A program made the translations under genes and the position numbers. Shown one piece after another: positions 33,775-41,794 of a DNA stretch of 51,673 bases. How positions within the stretch are numbered: the stretch's first letter is position 1; the number at the start of each line of letters is the position of its first letter. The notes beneath the pieces were generated by a model. It was not told the origin of the DNA and did not search any database. It was given only the letters and a program-made list of their open reading frames with translations. Location: positions 1 through 51,673 of the forward strand of contig NZ_JAEKMI010000034.1 of assembly GCF_020217485.1 (NCBI RefSeq), written 5' to 3'. The stretch comes from Mycobacterium sp. WUMAC-067. GTDB taxonomy: Bacteria > Actinomycetota > Actinomycetes > Mycobacteriales > Mycobacteriaceae.

Positions 33775-34716
33775 TCAGGCGGGTGGAGCCTCGTCGCCGC
33801 GCTCGACCCCGGTGCGCAGCTTGACCGACGCCGAATACGCCAGCGTCCGAAAGTGCAGGACCGGATCGTCGGAGGGTTCGATGCCGTCGGTCACGCGCAT
33901 CGGGTCGAACACCACGATGTCGTCGCCGTGCTCGCGCTCGGTGTCCGGACCGGTGATCTCCAGCGAGCCGACGGTGACGATCTGGGTGCTCTGCCAGGCC
34001 GACGACGGGTCCACCGTGGAGTCGGTGGGCCCGGCGATCTGCACCCGGAAATCGAACCGCACCGGCCCGCCCTCCAACCGCGTCGCCAGCTCGTCGGTGA
34101 GGAAGTCCGGATCCTTGCCCTGGGCGTCCGAGGCCGACAGGTACTCCTCGGACGCCGTCGGAACCAGGTGGTAGCGAACGAATCTGGCGCTGCCGTCGCC
34201 GGCGACCCAGCGAAACGCGTGCAGGCCGTGGTATTCGGTGGTGGCGTAGCTGGCGGGGATCCGGTTGGCCTCCCGCAGTATCGGCAACGCGCCGAGGAGG
34301 CCCGGATGGGTGAGCAGGTGTTTGGCCATGCGCAGCGGCGTCGTCAGGCCGGGCCGCATCGCCTTGAGCAGATCGATGAAGCCCTCCGGCGTGCTGGAGA
34401 CGAAGAGCCGGGCGGTCTGCGTCGAGACGTCGGTGGTGGAGCCGTCGGGCAGGGTGAACTTCACCGCCATCCCACGCACGCCGGGCCGGCCGTCGCGCTG
34501 CTTGGGGTTGCCCGATCCGTTGGAGAAGCGGACCAGCGCCGGGACCGGTGAGCCATCGAGATGCCTTGCGCGCGAGAGCATCACCGCATCGTGGGCCGCG
34601 GTGAACGTGCCGCGATACAGGGTTCCCTTCGCGTGCAGCGCGCGGCAGCCGGGCCGAGCGCCGCCGGCACCCCGGATCGCCTCGATCGCTTGGTCAGGGG
34701 TTAATCCACCGCTCAT
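33775..34716 (-). CDS. Catalase-related heme peroxidase (mini-catalase)
   Basis: A 313-residue catalase-fold protein, much shorter than clade 1-3 catalases and close to SrpA/KatA-related minicatalases. Distal His region: GCRALHAKGTLYRGTF; Asn region: VRFSNGSGNPKQRDGRPGVRGMAV; proximal heme Tyr in FRTLAYSASVKLR (R-x3-Y). Such proteins usually act as organic-hydroperoxide peroxidases more than catalases. No signal peptide is visible, so cytosolic. Starts 35 bases after the stop of the SDR gene upstream. Confidence 0.9.
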   Translation of the reverse strand: MSGGLTPDQAIEAIRGAGGARPGCRALHAKGTLYRGTFTAAHDAVMLSRARHLDGSPVPALVRFSNGSGNPKQRDGRPGVRGMAVKFTLPDGSTTDVSTQTARLFVSSTPEGFIDLLKAMRPGLTTPLRMAKHLLTHPGLLGALPILREANRIPASYATTEYHGLHAFRWVAGDGSARFVRYHLVPTASEEYLSASDAQGKDPDFLTDELATRLEGGPVRFDFRVQIAGPTDSTVDPSSAWQSTQIVTVGSLEITGPDTEREHGDDIVVFDPMRVTDGIEPSDDPVLHFRTLAYSASVKLRTGVERGDEAPPA

Positions 34717-34751
34717 GTACGAATCTTAGTGGCATTTGAATCGCAGTGGTA

Positions 34752-35543
34752 TCAGGTGGGAAAGCCGAAGAGTTCGACGACACCGTGATCGCGACCGGCC
34801 GTGTAGCCGCCGTCGACGGCGATCGCCTGTCCGCTGACGAACGAGGCGTCGGGAGACAGCAGGAAGGCGGCCATGGCCGCGATCTCTTTGGGCTGCCCCA
34901 GCCGCTGCAGCGCGTGCTCCTTGGTGATCGAGGCGAGCGGGCCCTCCATCCCGGGAATGCTGAAAACGCTGTGCGCCATCGGTGTTTCGATGAAGCCGGG
35001 ACAGATGACGTTCGCCCGGATGCCGCTCGGACCGTAGTCGAGGGCGATGTTCTTGGTGAGTAGCACGACGCCGCCCTTGGCCGCGTTGTAGGAGCTGCCG
35101 CCCGCGGTGCCTTCCAGGCCCTCGACGCTGGCGACGGTCACGATCGAGCCCCGCTCACCGTCGGCGCGGGGTTGCTCGATCATCCTGGCCAGGGCCGCCT
35201 TGGCGACGAGGAAGGTGCCGGTGAGGTTGATCCCGATCACCCGCTCCCATTCGGCGCGGTCCAGCAGGTGCACCGGGCCGCCCCCGGCGACGCCCGCGGC
35301 GTGGAAGAGGCCGTCGAGGCGGCCCGGCACGGCGGCCAGCGTCGCGGCGATCGCAGCTTCGTCGGTCACGTCGGCGGGCACGAACGTGAACCGCGGGCCC
35401 AGGTCGTCCGGCGGTGCGGCCAGGTCGGCGCCGACGACGGTGCCGCCCTCGGCCAATAACCGTCGCGCGGTGGCCAGCCCGATTCCGGAGGCGGCGCCGG
35501 TCACGACGAAGGTGCGGGAGCGGGCGCGTTCGGGGTTCACCAT
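34752..35543 (-). CDS. Short-chain dehydrogenase/reductase
   Basis: A 263-residue classical SDR: TGAASGIGLATARRL cofactor loop, NLTGTFLVAKAAL, catalytic Ser in VASVEGL, Tyr-x3-Lys in SSYNAAKGGVVLLTKNIA, and the C-terminal FLLSPDASFVSGQAIAVDGGYTAG. The substrate is unknown. An AGGAG-type site precedes ATG at 35543. It may be co-transcribed with the mini-catalase downstream. Confidence 0.92.
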   Translation of the reverse strand: MVNPERARSRTFVVTGAASGIGLATARRLLAEGGTVVGADLAAPPDDLGPRFTFVPADVTDEAAIAATLAAVPGRLDGLFHAAGVAGGGPVHLLDRAEWERVIGINLTGTFLVAKAALARMIEQPRADGERGSIVTVASVEGLEGTAGGSSYNAAKGGVVLLTKNIALDYGPSGIRANVICPGFIETPMAHSVFSIPGMEGPLASITKEHALQRLGQPKEIAAMAAFLLSPDASFVSGQAIAVDGGYTAGRDHGVVELFGFPT

Positions 35544-35740
35544 GTCGGATCTCCTCGGGTGGCGGGTCGGGCGGCCCCGTCATGGTGACACACCGGCCCG
35601 GGATCAGTTCGCGGATACCGGATTTGCGATAGCCGCGCTGGATCGACTCATAGCGAACCCATCTTGGACATCGGCCCTGGCGGCGGAGGACGATAGGACC
35701 GAGCTCGAATCCCGCGCCGCCCACAGAGTGAGGAACGACG

Positions 35741-36346
35741 ATGTCATCGACTCCGCCGCAGTCGTCCCCCGCTGTCCCCGCCTCGACACCCCCGGCCGGT
35801 CGGCGGTTCGGGGCGCTGAGCGCGGCCGTGGCCGCGGTGGTCATCGTGGCCGGCACCCACGCGACGACCGGGGTAGCGCTGACTTCCGGCGACGCGATCG
35901 CCATCGCGCAGGGCGTCGCGGTCACCCCCGCGCCCGGCTGGACGCTGGGAAACCGCGGCCCGAACTGGGTGGCGCTGAACAACGCCGACACCAGCGCGCA
36001 GATGCGGATCACCGTCAAGCAAGCCGGCGGCGCCGACGCCGCCGCGGTTCTGCAATCCGACATCGACCAGTACGTGCGCGGCGCGTCGGCCATCTTGACC
36101 GGTGTGAATCGCTTGACCGCGCCCGACGTCAAGCCGCTGCAGGGACCCAACTTTCAGCAGCAAGCGTCCGTCAACTACACGGCCAGCGTGGTGAACCCGC
36201 AGGGCACGATTCCGGTGATCGGCACCTTCACCGAGCTGCTCAACCCGTCGAATGGCCGCTCGGCATTCGTCGACTTCCGGCAAGGCAGCAGCGCCACCAC
36301 CCAAGACGCGGGCGACGGCGGAACGATGATCGACTCCATGGAATGA
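35741..36346 (+). CDS. Secreted or membrane-anchored mycobacterial protein
   Basis: A 201-residue protein with a Pro/Ser-rich cytosolic start, one hydrophobic segment (about residues 25-45, LSAAVAAVVIVAG) that may be a signal or anchor, and an exported domain with VAVTPAPGWTLGNRGPNWVAL and ITVKQAGGADAAAVLQSDIDQ. I recognise it as a family common in mycobacteria but cannot name a function. ATG has GAGGAACG upstream. It ends 70 bases before the fadD gene on the same strand. Confidence 0.8.
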   Translation: MSSTPPQSSPAVPASTPPAGRRFGALSAAVAAVVIVAGTHATTGVALTSGDAIAIAQGVAVTPAPGWTLGNRGPNWVALNNADTSAQMRITVKQAGGADAAAVLQSDIDQYVRGASAILTGVNRLTAPDVKPLQGPNFQQQASVNYTASVVNPQGTIPVIGTFTELLNPSNGRSAFVDFRQGSSATTQDAGDGGTMIDSME

Positions 36347-36416
36347 GGCCCCGCCGTCGGGTACGGCGCACCGATCCCGTATTACCGAGTGGAACAAACC
36401 GAACGCGGAGGGGTTC

Positions 36417-37964
36417 ATGCCACAAGCGGACACGGCGGAGACGCTCGCCGGGATCGTCGAAGGACACGCGCAGCGGCGGCCCGAGGCGATCGCGATTCGC
36501 TTCGGTGAACGCCAGTGGTCCTGGGCCGACTGGAGCGAGCGGATCCGTCGCGCGGCGGGGGCCCTGCGCGCCGCCGGGATCGAGCGGGGCCAGCGCGTGG
36601 CGTTCCTGGACAAGAACCATCCCGCCTGCCTCGAGGTGCTGATCGCCGGCGCCTCCATCGGCGTGGTCACCACCGTCGTCAACTGGCGGGTGATCGGCGA
36701 CGAGCTCGTCCACGTCCTCGCCGACAGCGGGGCCCGCGTGCTGCTGGTCGGCGCCGAGCTGCGGGCCGCCGCCGAGGCGGCCGCCGAGCGGGTACCCGGG
36801 CTGGAACGCATCATCGAGGTCGGCGACGAATACGAATCGTTGCTCGCCGCGGCGTCACCGGCCGAGCCCGATGCGGGCCTCGACCCGAACGAGACCGCGT
36901 TGGTGATCTACAGCTCGGGCACCACCGGAAGGCCGAAAGGCGTGCTGCTCAGCCAGCGCGCCCTGGTCAATCACGCGGCCAACCTGGCACCGGCGTTTCC
37001 GTTCGCCGACGGGGACGCGAACCTGGTCGCCATGCCGTTGTTCCACGTGGGCGGGATCGGCTACGCCCTGTTCGGGATCCGTTCGGGGGCACCGACTTTC
37101 CTGACCCGCGAGCCCGACGCCGCGACACTGATCGGTGCGGTGCGCGCCGGCGCCACCCACGCGTTCTTCGTCCCGCCGGTGATCGCCCGGTTCCTGCACG
37201 CGGGTGAGGCGGCGACCGCCCCCATCGCCGGCCTGCGCTACATCGTCTACGGGGCGGCGCCGATGCCGCTGCCGTTGCTGCACCGGGCGCTGTCGACATG
37301 GCCGGACACGAAATTCGTGCAGGTGTACGGGCAGACCGAGCTGTGCGGCGCGGTGACCGCCCTGTCGGACGCCGACCACCGCGATTCGACGCGACCCGAA
37401 TTGCAGCTCTCGGCCGGAAAGGCGGTGCTGGGCTGCGAGATTCGCATCGTCGATCCCGAGACGGGCGCGTCGTTGCCACCCGGAGAGCCCGGCGAGGTAT
37501 GGGTGCGCAGCAACCAGAACATGACCGGGTACCTCAACCGCCCGGAGGCGACGGCCGAGACGATCACCGCCGACGACTGGGTGCGTACCGGCGACGTCGG
37601 GCGCCTCGACGCCGACGACTACGTCTACATCGAAGACCGGTTGAAGGACATGATCATCACCGGTGGCGAGAACGTGTACGGCCCCGAGGTGGAAAGCGTG
37701 CTCATCGAGCATCCCGCCGTGGCCGACGCGGCGGTGATCGGGGTGCCCGACGACTTCTGGGGAGAATCGGTCAAGGCGATCGTGGTGGCCGACGGCGAGA
37801 TCGATCCCGCCGGCATCATTGAATTCTGTCGACAGCATCTGGCGGGCTTCAAATGCCCACGCACCGTGGATTTGGTGTCGGAGCTCCCCCGCAACGCGAG
37901 CGGGAAAATCCTCAAAACGCAGCTGCGGGAACCGTTTTGGCGAGACCGGTCCCGCGGAATATGA
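36417..37964 (+). CDS. Fatty-acyl/aryl-CoA synthetase (FadD-like)
   Basis: A 515-residue ANL-superfamily adenylate-forming enzyme. Motifs: the P-loop YSSGTTGRPKGVLLS, YGQTELCG, the hinge region in DYVYIEDRLKDMIITGGENVYGPEVE, and the catalytic Lys in NASGKILKTQLRE. It activates a carboxylic acid to its CoA ester; chain preference cannot be read. GGAGGGG precedes the ATG. The enoyl-CoA hydratase gene converges on it 10 bases away, so they are not an operon. Confidence 0.92.
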   Translation: MPQADTAETLAGIVEGHAQRRPEAIAIRFGERQWSWADWSERIRRAAGALRAAGIERGQRVAFLDKNHPACLEVLIAGASIGVVTTVVNWRVIGDELVHVLADSGARVLLVGAELRAAAEAAAERVPGLERIIEVGDEYESLLAAASPAEPDAGLDPNETALVIYSSGTTGRPKGVLLSQRALVNHAANLAPAFPFADGDANLVAMPLFHVGGIGYALFGIRSGAPTFLTREPDAATLIGAVRAGATHAFFVPPVIARFLHAGEAATAPIAGLRYIVYGAAPMPLPLLHRALSTWPDTKFVQVYGQTELCGAVTALSDADHRDSTRPELQLSAGKAVLGCEIRIVDPETGASLPPGEPGEVWVRSNQNMTGYLNRPEATAETITADDWVRTGDVGRLDADDYVYIEDRLKDMIITGGENVYGPEVESVLIEHPAVADAAVIGVPDDFWGESVKAIVVADGEIDPAGIIEFCRQHLAGFKCPRTVDLVSELPRNASGKILKTQLREPFWRDRSRGI

Positions 37965-37974
37965 GCGTGGGCGG

Positions 37975-38814
37975 CTACAGGCGTCCCTCGACACGCAGTT
38001 CCGGATGCACCCAGTCGGGCGAGCGGCGTTCCTTGAACGAACGGAAGCCTTCGATGGCCTCGGCGTCGGACAGGCTGGAGCTCATGCCGATGCGGTCATA
38101 CAGCCCCAGGTAGCTGTCGATGCTGGACTTGATGACCCCGCGGGCGCGCGGTGCGGTCCGACAGCATTGCGCCAGCACATCTTTCGCCGCGTCCAGCAGG
38201 CCCTCGTGCGGCACCACCCGGGTGACCAGGCCCCAGTCGAGGGCTTCGACCGCGGTCAGCACCCGTCCGGTGAACATGAGGTCGCGGGTGCGCACCGGCC
38301 CGATGACGCGGGTGAGCATCTGGCTGTAGTAGGTGTCGGCGTAGCCGCGGAACAACTCGGGCACCCGGAAGGTCGCCCGATCGCTCACCACCGACAAGTC
38401 GCTGCATAGCGCGATCTGGAATCCGCCGCCCTGGCACAGGCCGTTGACGGCGGAGACGATGGGCTTGGCGGAGGTGCGCACCGCGTCGAACGGGGTCACG
38501 TCCATGCCCAGCGCGGAGCCGAAGGTGATCCAGTTGTCCTCGCCTCCGCCGCCGCCCATGTCCCCGCCGGGCGCGAAGACGTCGCCGGTTCCGGTGAGCA
38601 CCAGCCCGGCCAGATCCGGGTCCTCGTTGAGACGTCCCACGGCATAACGGATTCCGAAGTACATCGCGGGGCTCAGGGCGTTGCGCGCGTCGGGACGGTC
38701 GATGGTGCACACCGCGATCGGCCCCTGACGCTCGAAGCGCAGATAGGGCGTGCCCAGCCAGTCTCCCTCGGGGGGACGGGGGGTGCTCGGCGGTGTCGAA
38801 GGATTCTGCGCCAC
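37975..38814 (-). CDS. echA: Enoyl-CoA hydratase/isomerase family protein
   Basis: A 279-residue crotonase. The oxyanion-hole segments are visible in RPDARNALSPAMYFGIRYA and VNGLCQGGGFQIALCSDLSVV, and ELFRGYADTYYSQMLTRVIGP covers the catalytic-region helix. Residues expected for hydratase Glu pairs are not all obvious, so isomerase or other crotonase chemistry is possible. A perfect inverted repeat lies 26 bases before its ATG. Confidence 0.9.
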   Translation of the reverse strand: MAQNPSTPPSTPRPPEGDWLGTPYLRFERQGPIAVCTIDRPDARNALSPAMYFGIRYAVGRLNEDPDLAGLVLTGTGDVFAPGGDMGGGGGEDNWITFGSALGMDVTPFDAVRTSAKPIVSAVNGLCQGGGFQIALCSDLSVVSDRATFRVPELFRGYADTYYSQMLTRVIGPVRTRDLMFTGRVLTAVEALDWGLVTRVVPHEGLLDAAKDVLAQCCRTAPRARGVIKSSIDSYLGLYDRIGMSSSLSDAEAIEGFRSFKERRSPDWVHPELRVEGRL

Positions 38815-38839
38815 GGGGCTCCTCTCGGGTCGACGCCGC

Positions 38840-38858
38840 TACTGTAGCTCTTACAGTA
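38840..38858. promoter_or_regulatory. Operator-like dyad upstream of the enoyl-CoA hydratase gene
   Basis: TACTGTA-n5-TACAGTA, perfect 7-base arms, 26-44 bases before the hydratase start. AT content is high against the background. Consistent with a TetR-type regulator of fatty-acid genes; no regulator gene is adjacent. Confidence 0.45.
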
Positions 38859-38891
38859 TCCGCGGGGTCGCGCGCCACCCCGATGACGGGT

Positions 38892-39199
38892 TCAGGGCCG
38901 GCCGCGGCTCCCCGCCGGCGAGTGATTGCTCGCGTGCTGGCGTTCGAGCTCGCGCAGGCGGCGCGCTTCCCTGGTCAGCCAGGCCAGCCCCGCCCCGGCC
39001 GCCAGCAACGACACCACGGCCGCAACGATTCCCGCGTCAACCCGACCGTCAGCGAAGCACGCCAGACAGATTGCGAACGCCACAACTCCGGCCCCCACGA
39101 GAAGCAAACCCGGGGCTTTGGCGGGATTTTCAGGGCTTGGCCAACCCGTGGACGGCTGGACCGTTGATGATCGAGCGGATCTCGAGCCGTGTCTCCCAT
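38892..39199 (-). pseudogene. UsfY-like two-helix membrane protein, frameshifted
   Basis: ATG at 39199 has a strong GAGGAAGG site and starts MGDTARDPLDHQRSSRP, the pattern I associate with mycobacterial UsfY proteins. As written the frame leaves that family after KIPPKP and ends at 38975. The rest of the expected protein, two hydrophobic segments (GLLLVGAGVVAFAICLACF and IVAAVVSLLAAGAGLAWL) and a charged tail, continues in the next frame to the stop at 38892. Adding one base in the G4 run at 39113-39116 would join them into about 102 residues. Either a real disruption or a sequencing error. Confidence 0.6.
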
Positions 39200-39334
39200 G
39201 ATCCCTTCCTCTGTGGCTGTGTGGGCAGTCATCTACAGCAGTACCCGTTGCACGGGCGGGTAATAGTCGCGCAGCGGTTCGGATCGGGCGCGCTATTGGT
39301 TTATGGACGCGGGCTTTTCGCGAAGCCGTTCTCG

Positions 39335-39781
39335 TTATCGCATGATCTGCGCGAGCTTTCGCCATCGCCGATGCCGGTGGCGAAACATGAGCCGGATGAA
39401 GGCGCGGGTCAGCAGCCCATGCAGGCCGTCGTCGGTTTCGATCTCGTCGGTGTAGCGGCAGCTGTGCTCGTCGATGGGTTCGAACGTCAGGCGGTGGTTC
39501 CACGTGCGGACCGGTCCCCCGTGTTCGTTGGTGTAGATCTCGGTCGGGTCGAGGCGCTTGATGGTGAGGTGGTGGGTCCAGGCCGGGATCACTCCGAACC
39601 ACCAGAACCGCGCCGATCCCTGGGTGCCGACCTCGATGCGCTCGGGGACATCGAGGCGGTAGATCCGCAGCACCGGGCTCAGCACATGGCGCATCAGCTC
39701 GGGCTTGCGCGCCAACGCGGACGCGGTCTCAGCCGGGATCGGCAGCTCAGTAGTTAGGGTTACCTTACTCACGCGGTTCAT
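39335..39781 (-). CDS. SRPBCC-family (START-like) protein
   Basis: About 148 residues with a polyketide cyclase/START-like pattern: VTLTTELPIPAETASALARKPELMRHV at the N terminus, WFGVIPAWTHHLTIKRLD, HRLTFEPIDEHSCRYTDEIE and a C-terminal helix with FRHRHRRWRKLA. Ligand unknown. Start ATG 39781 (MNRVSK) or GTG three codons later. The 200 bases upstream to the tRNA contain no gene. Confidence 0.8.
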   Translation of the reverse strand: MNRVSKVTLTTELPIPAETASALARKPELMRHVLSPVLRIYRLDVPERIEVGTQGSARFWWFGVIPAWTHHLTIKRLDPTEIYTNEHGGPVRTWNHRLTFEPIDEHSCRYTDEIETDDGLHGLLTRAFIRLMFRHRHRRWRKLAQIMR

Positions 39782-39997
39782 GGTGGCCCACTGGGCGTGA
39801 TCCGGCAAGGGCAGCGGGGTCTCGGGGCGTCTGGACGCGACTTCATCTCGCCGAGCGGTTAACCCGACACGGCGCACGAAGTGCGCCGCCATTAGCCCCG
39901 GGAAACGCCGGATGAGGCCAGGGCGCTACAGCGCGAAAAGGCGAGGGAGATGGGGGTGGGTCAGCAGCCCAACTGGTCATTGACCTGTATCGATGTG

Positions 39998-40069
39998 TGG
40001 TCCCGGCTGGGATCGAACCAGCGACCTTCCGCGTGTGAAGCGGACGCTCTCCCACTGAGCCACGGGACC
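39998..40069 (-). tRNA. tRNA-Val (CAC)
   Basis: 72-base cloverleaf on the minus strand: acceptor GGTCCCG/CGGGACC, anticodon loop TTCACAC giving CAC, T-arm GGTTCGATC. Discriminator A; CCA is not encoded. Confidence 0.95.
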
Positions 40070-40250
40070 GGCGCCGAGATGGCGAACGACGTCGAAGACT
40101 AGCACGTGCAGACCCTGACACTACGGCCGCATCGGCATGCCAGGAGCGACGCGATAGCCTAGACACGGCTCGTACCAAGAAATTTGTATGTGCCCGCTCA
40201 CGTGGACTATCGTCGTGCTTCGCACCGGGCGACGATCTCGTCCGAGGCGC

Positions 40251-40323
40251 GCGGATGTAGCGCAGTTGGTAGCGCATCACCTTGCCAAGGTGAGGGTCGC
40301 GGGTTCGAATCCCGTCATCCGCT
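40251..40323 (+). tRNA. tRNA-Gly (GCC)
   Basis: 73-base cloverleaf: acceptor GCGGATG/CATCCGC, anticodon loop TTGCCAA giving GCC, T-arm GGTTCGAAT. Discriminator T; no CCA encoded. Confidence 0.96.
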
Positions 40324-40351
40324 CGAAGGTGCAAGTGGCGTGGACCCCAAC

Positions 40352-40425
40352 GGTGGAGTGGCCGAGTGGTGAGGCAACGGCCTGCAAAGCCGTGCACACG
40401 GGTTCGATTCCCGTCTCCACCTCCA
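40352..40425 (+). tRNA. tRNA-Cys (GCA)
   Basis: Acceptor GGTGGAG/CTCCACC, anticodon loop CTGCAAA giving GCA, T-arm GGTTCGATT; discriminator T followed by an encoded CCA (40423-40425). Confidence 0.95.
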
Positions 40426-40440
40426 GATTTTGGTTCCCCG

Positions 40441-40515
40441 GCGCGATTAGCTCAGCGGGAGAGCGCTTCCCTGACACGGAAGAGGTCACTGGTTCAATCC
40501 CAGTATCGCGCACCA
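40441..40515 (+). tRNA. tRNA-Val (GAC), probable island attachment site
   Basis: Acceptor GCGCGAT/ATCGCGC, anticodon loop CTGACAC giving GAC, T-arm GGTTCAATC; discriminator A and encoded CCA (40513-40515). The conserved gene order ends at its 3' end, so its T-arm/acceptor half is the likely att core. A tRNA-Val at this chromosomal region is also, as I recall, the site used by prophage phiRv2 in M. tuberculosis. Confidence 0.95.
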
Positions 40516-40560
40516 GAGTTTTTGCAGTTTAGAGCCGGTATCTAGGCAAACTTACCAGTG

Positions 40561-40582
40561 GTCATGCAATAGTCATGCAATA
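40561..40582. repeat. Tandem 11-bp repeat next to tRNA-Val
   Basis: GTCATGCAATA occurs twice in perfect tandem, starting 46 bases after the encoded CCA of tRNA-Val. Arm-type binding sites of tyrosine integrases often look like this and sit at this distance from an att core; this is inference, as no integrase is present. Confidence 0.5.
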
Positions 40583-40620
40583 GGATCTCTTCGGGTAGCT
40601 CATTAGCCGAGGAGGTGACG

Positions 40621-41121
40621 GTGTGTAAACCCGCGCTGTCCTGGGACGCCGAGCACGTAGCCAGGTTGATGCTACTGCAGGAAAAGCTCCGCCCGTCTAG
40701 CGCTGGTCAACCCGCTGCGCCGAAATTCCCGAAGTCGCTGCGGTGGTCAGCGCGGCGAAGCGATGATCAAGGCGTGTTCAACACGCATCCAACACGGCTC
40801 AGTGAGGCAACGCGTCACAAACTCGCCAACGTACTCGCTGCCATACTGATCGCGATCATTGTCGTCTGCGTAATCGTCGTCGTGTGGACGCTGATCCAAA
40901 ACGACGCGATCAGCTCCCGACCCGGTTCCCGGAGTACGTCGGCCCCCACCGCAACCATGCCGAACCGACCCTCGGTGTACTACCGGACCTGCGCCGAGGC
41001 CCACGCCGCTGGCCGCTGGGACATTCCTGAAGGCGACCCCGCCTACCGGCCCGGTCTAGATAAAGACCACAACGGAATCGCATGCGAATCGCGAAAGACC
41101 TCGCGACTCGCTGACCGATAA
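40621..41121 (+). CDS. Membrane-anchored excalibur calcium-binding domain protein
   Basis: A 166-residue protein with a central hydrophobic segment (about residues 68-91, LAAILIAIIVVCVIVVVWTL) and a C-terminal excalibur domain: YYRTCAEAHAAGRW, then GLDKDHNGIACE with the D-x-D-x-D/N-G calcium loop and paired cysteines. The domain should face outside. GTG at 40621 is preferred, placing GAGGAGG 5 bases upstream; a GTG two codons earlier overlaps that site. Often carried by actinobacterial phages and islands; first gene after the att site. A CATACC/GGTATG dyad follows the stop. Confidence 0.8.
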   Translation: MCKPALSWDAEHVARLMLLQEKLRPSSAGQPAAPKFPKSLRWSARRSDDQGVFNTHPTRLSEATRHKLANVLAAILIAIIVVCVIVVVWTLIQNDAISSRPGSRSTSAPTATMPNRPSVYYRTCAEAHAAGRWDIPEGDPAYRPGLDKDHNGIACESRKTSRLADR

Positions 41122-41122
41122 C

Positions 41123-41200
41123 CATACCGATCTGGTATGCAACAGATTTCAGGCTAAGCGTACCTACCCGGTGCGGTATGAAAGATATTGTGGCGCAACG
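41123..41200. promoter_or_regulatory. Dyad and shared motif upstream of the broken gene at 41257
   Basis: CATACC-GATCT-GGTATG (41123-41139) is a perfect dyad just past the excalibur gene stop; GGTATG recurs at 41175-41180. TTGTGGCGCAACG (41188-41200) recurs with one change at 41759-41771 upstream of the next intact gene, so both may bind one regulator. Confidence 0.4.
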
Positions 41201-41256
41201 CTTTTGATTACTGCGGCGGTTGACCAGGCCTGGCTGAGTGGGCTACTGTCTGCCGG

Positions 41257-41713
41257 ATGACTGGAGCTGACGAAGCCACATACGCGGACCTGTGGAGAGA
41301 CGCAATCAAAGAGACGTACACGGATGCACGGGACGATTACCCCATCCTCTCAACGCCGCCGTACTCCGCATTCTTTGCAAGGCCGCTGATTGCCTGCGCG
41401 GAGGTGCTACCCACTCCTTCAACGGAGCAGAGCTCGACGTAGTTAGGCACCTCATGCCCGCTCATGAAGTGCATCAGTCCGGCGCCGTGGCGTGGGTGGG
41501 TCGAAACTTTACGGCGGAGGGGGCACGGCGAAGGCGCGGTACGCCCAGCTACGGGAACAGTTGGACGACCTCGCGGAGATGCGCCGGCAGGTTGACGATT
41601 CGGAAATGCCCGAGGACCTGCGACAGATCATCCTCAATCTGCGCCAGATACTGCGTGAGGAGGGATTCTCAGAAGAGATGATTGATGAGACCCGCGGCCT
41701 GGAGGCGCCATGA
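41257..41713 (+). pseudogene. Frameshifted hypothetical gene
   Basis: Protein-like sequence passes through three frames in order: ATG at 41257 with EATYADLWRDAIKETYTDARDD; then NAAVLRILCKAADCLRGG and VVRHLMPAHEVHQSGAVAWVG in a second frame (to about 41520); then AKARYAQLREQLDDLAEMRRQ and LRQIILNLRQILREEGFS in a third to TGA at 41713. Two shifts in the same direction would restore about 150 residues. No family recognised; the last part is an amphipathic helix set. The terminal segment alone (ATG 41492) could still be translated. Confidence 0.45.
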
Positions 41714-41730
41714 CAAGCCTTCGGCGCCGA

Positions 41731-41771
41731 GTACGCGTACTGTACGCGTACAAATACGTTGTGGTGCAACG
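41731..41771. promoter_or_regulatory. Double palindrome plus shared motif upstream of 41795
   Basis: GTACGCGTAC, itself a perfect palindrome, occurs at 41731-41740 and 41742-41751 with a single T between, giving a 21-base symmetrical site. TTGTGGTGCAACG (41759-41771) follows, with GTTG/CAAC arms, and repeats the motif at 41188. The position, 24-64 bases before the next start, fits an operator/promoter. Confidence 0.5.
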
Positions 41772-41794
41772 TGTTTGGGGGTACATTCCATGTA

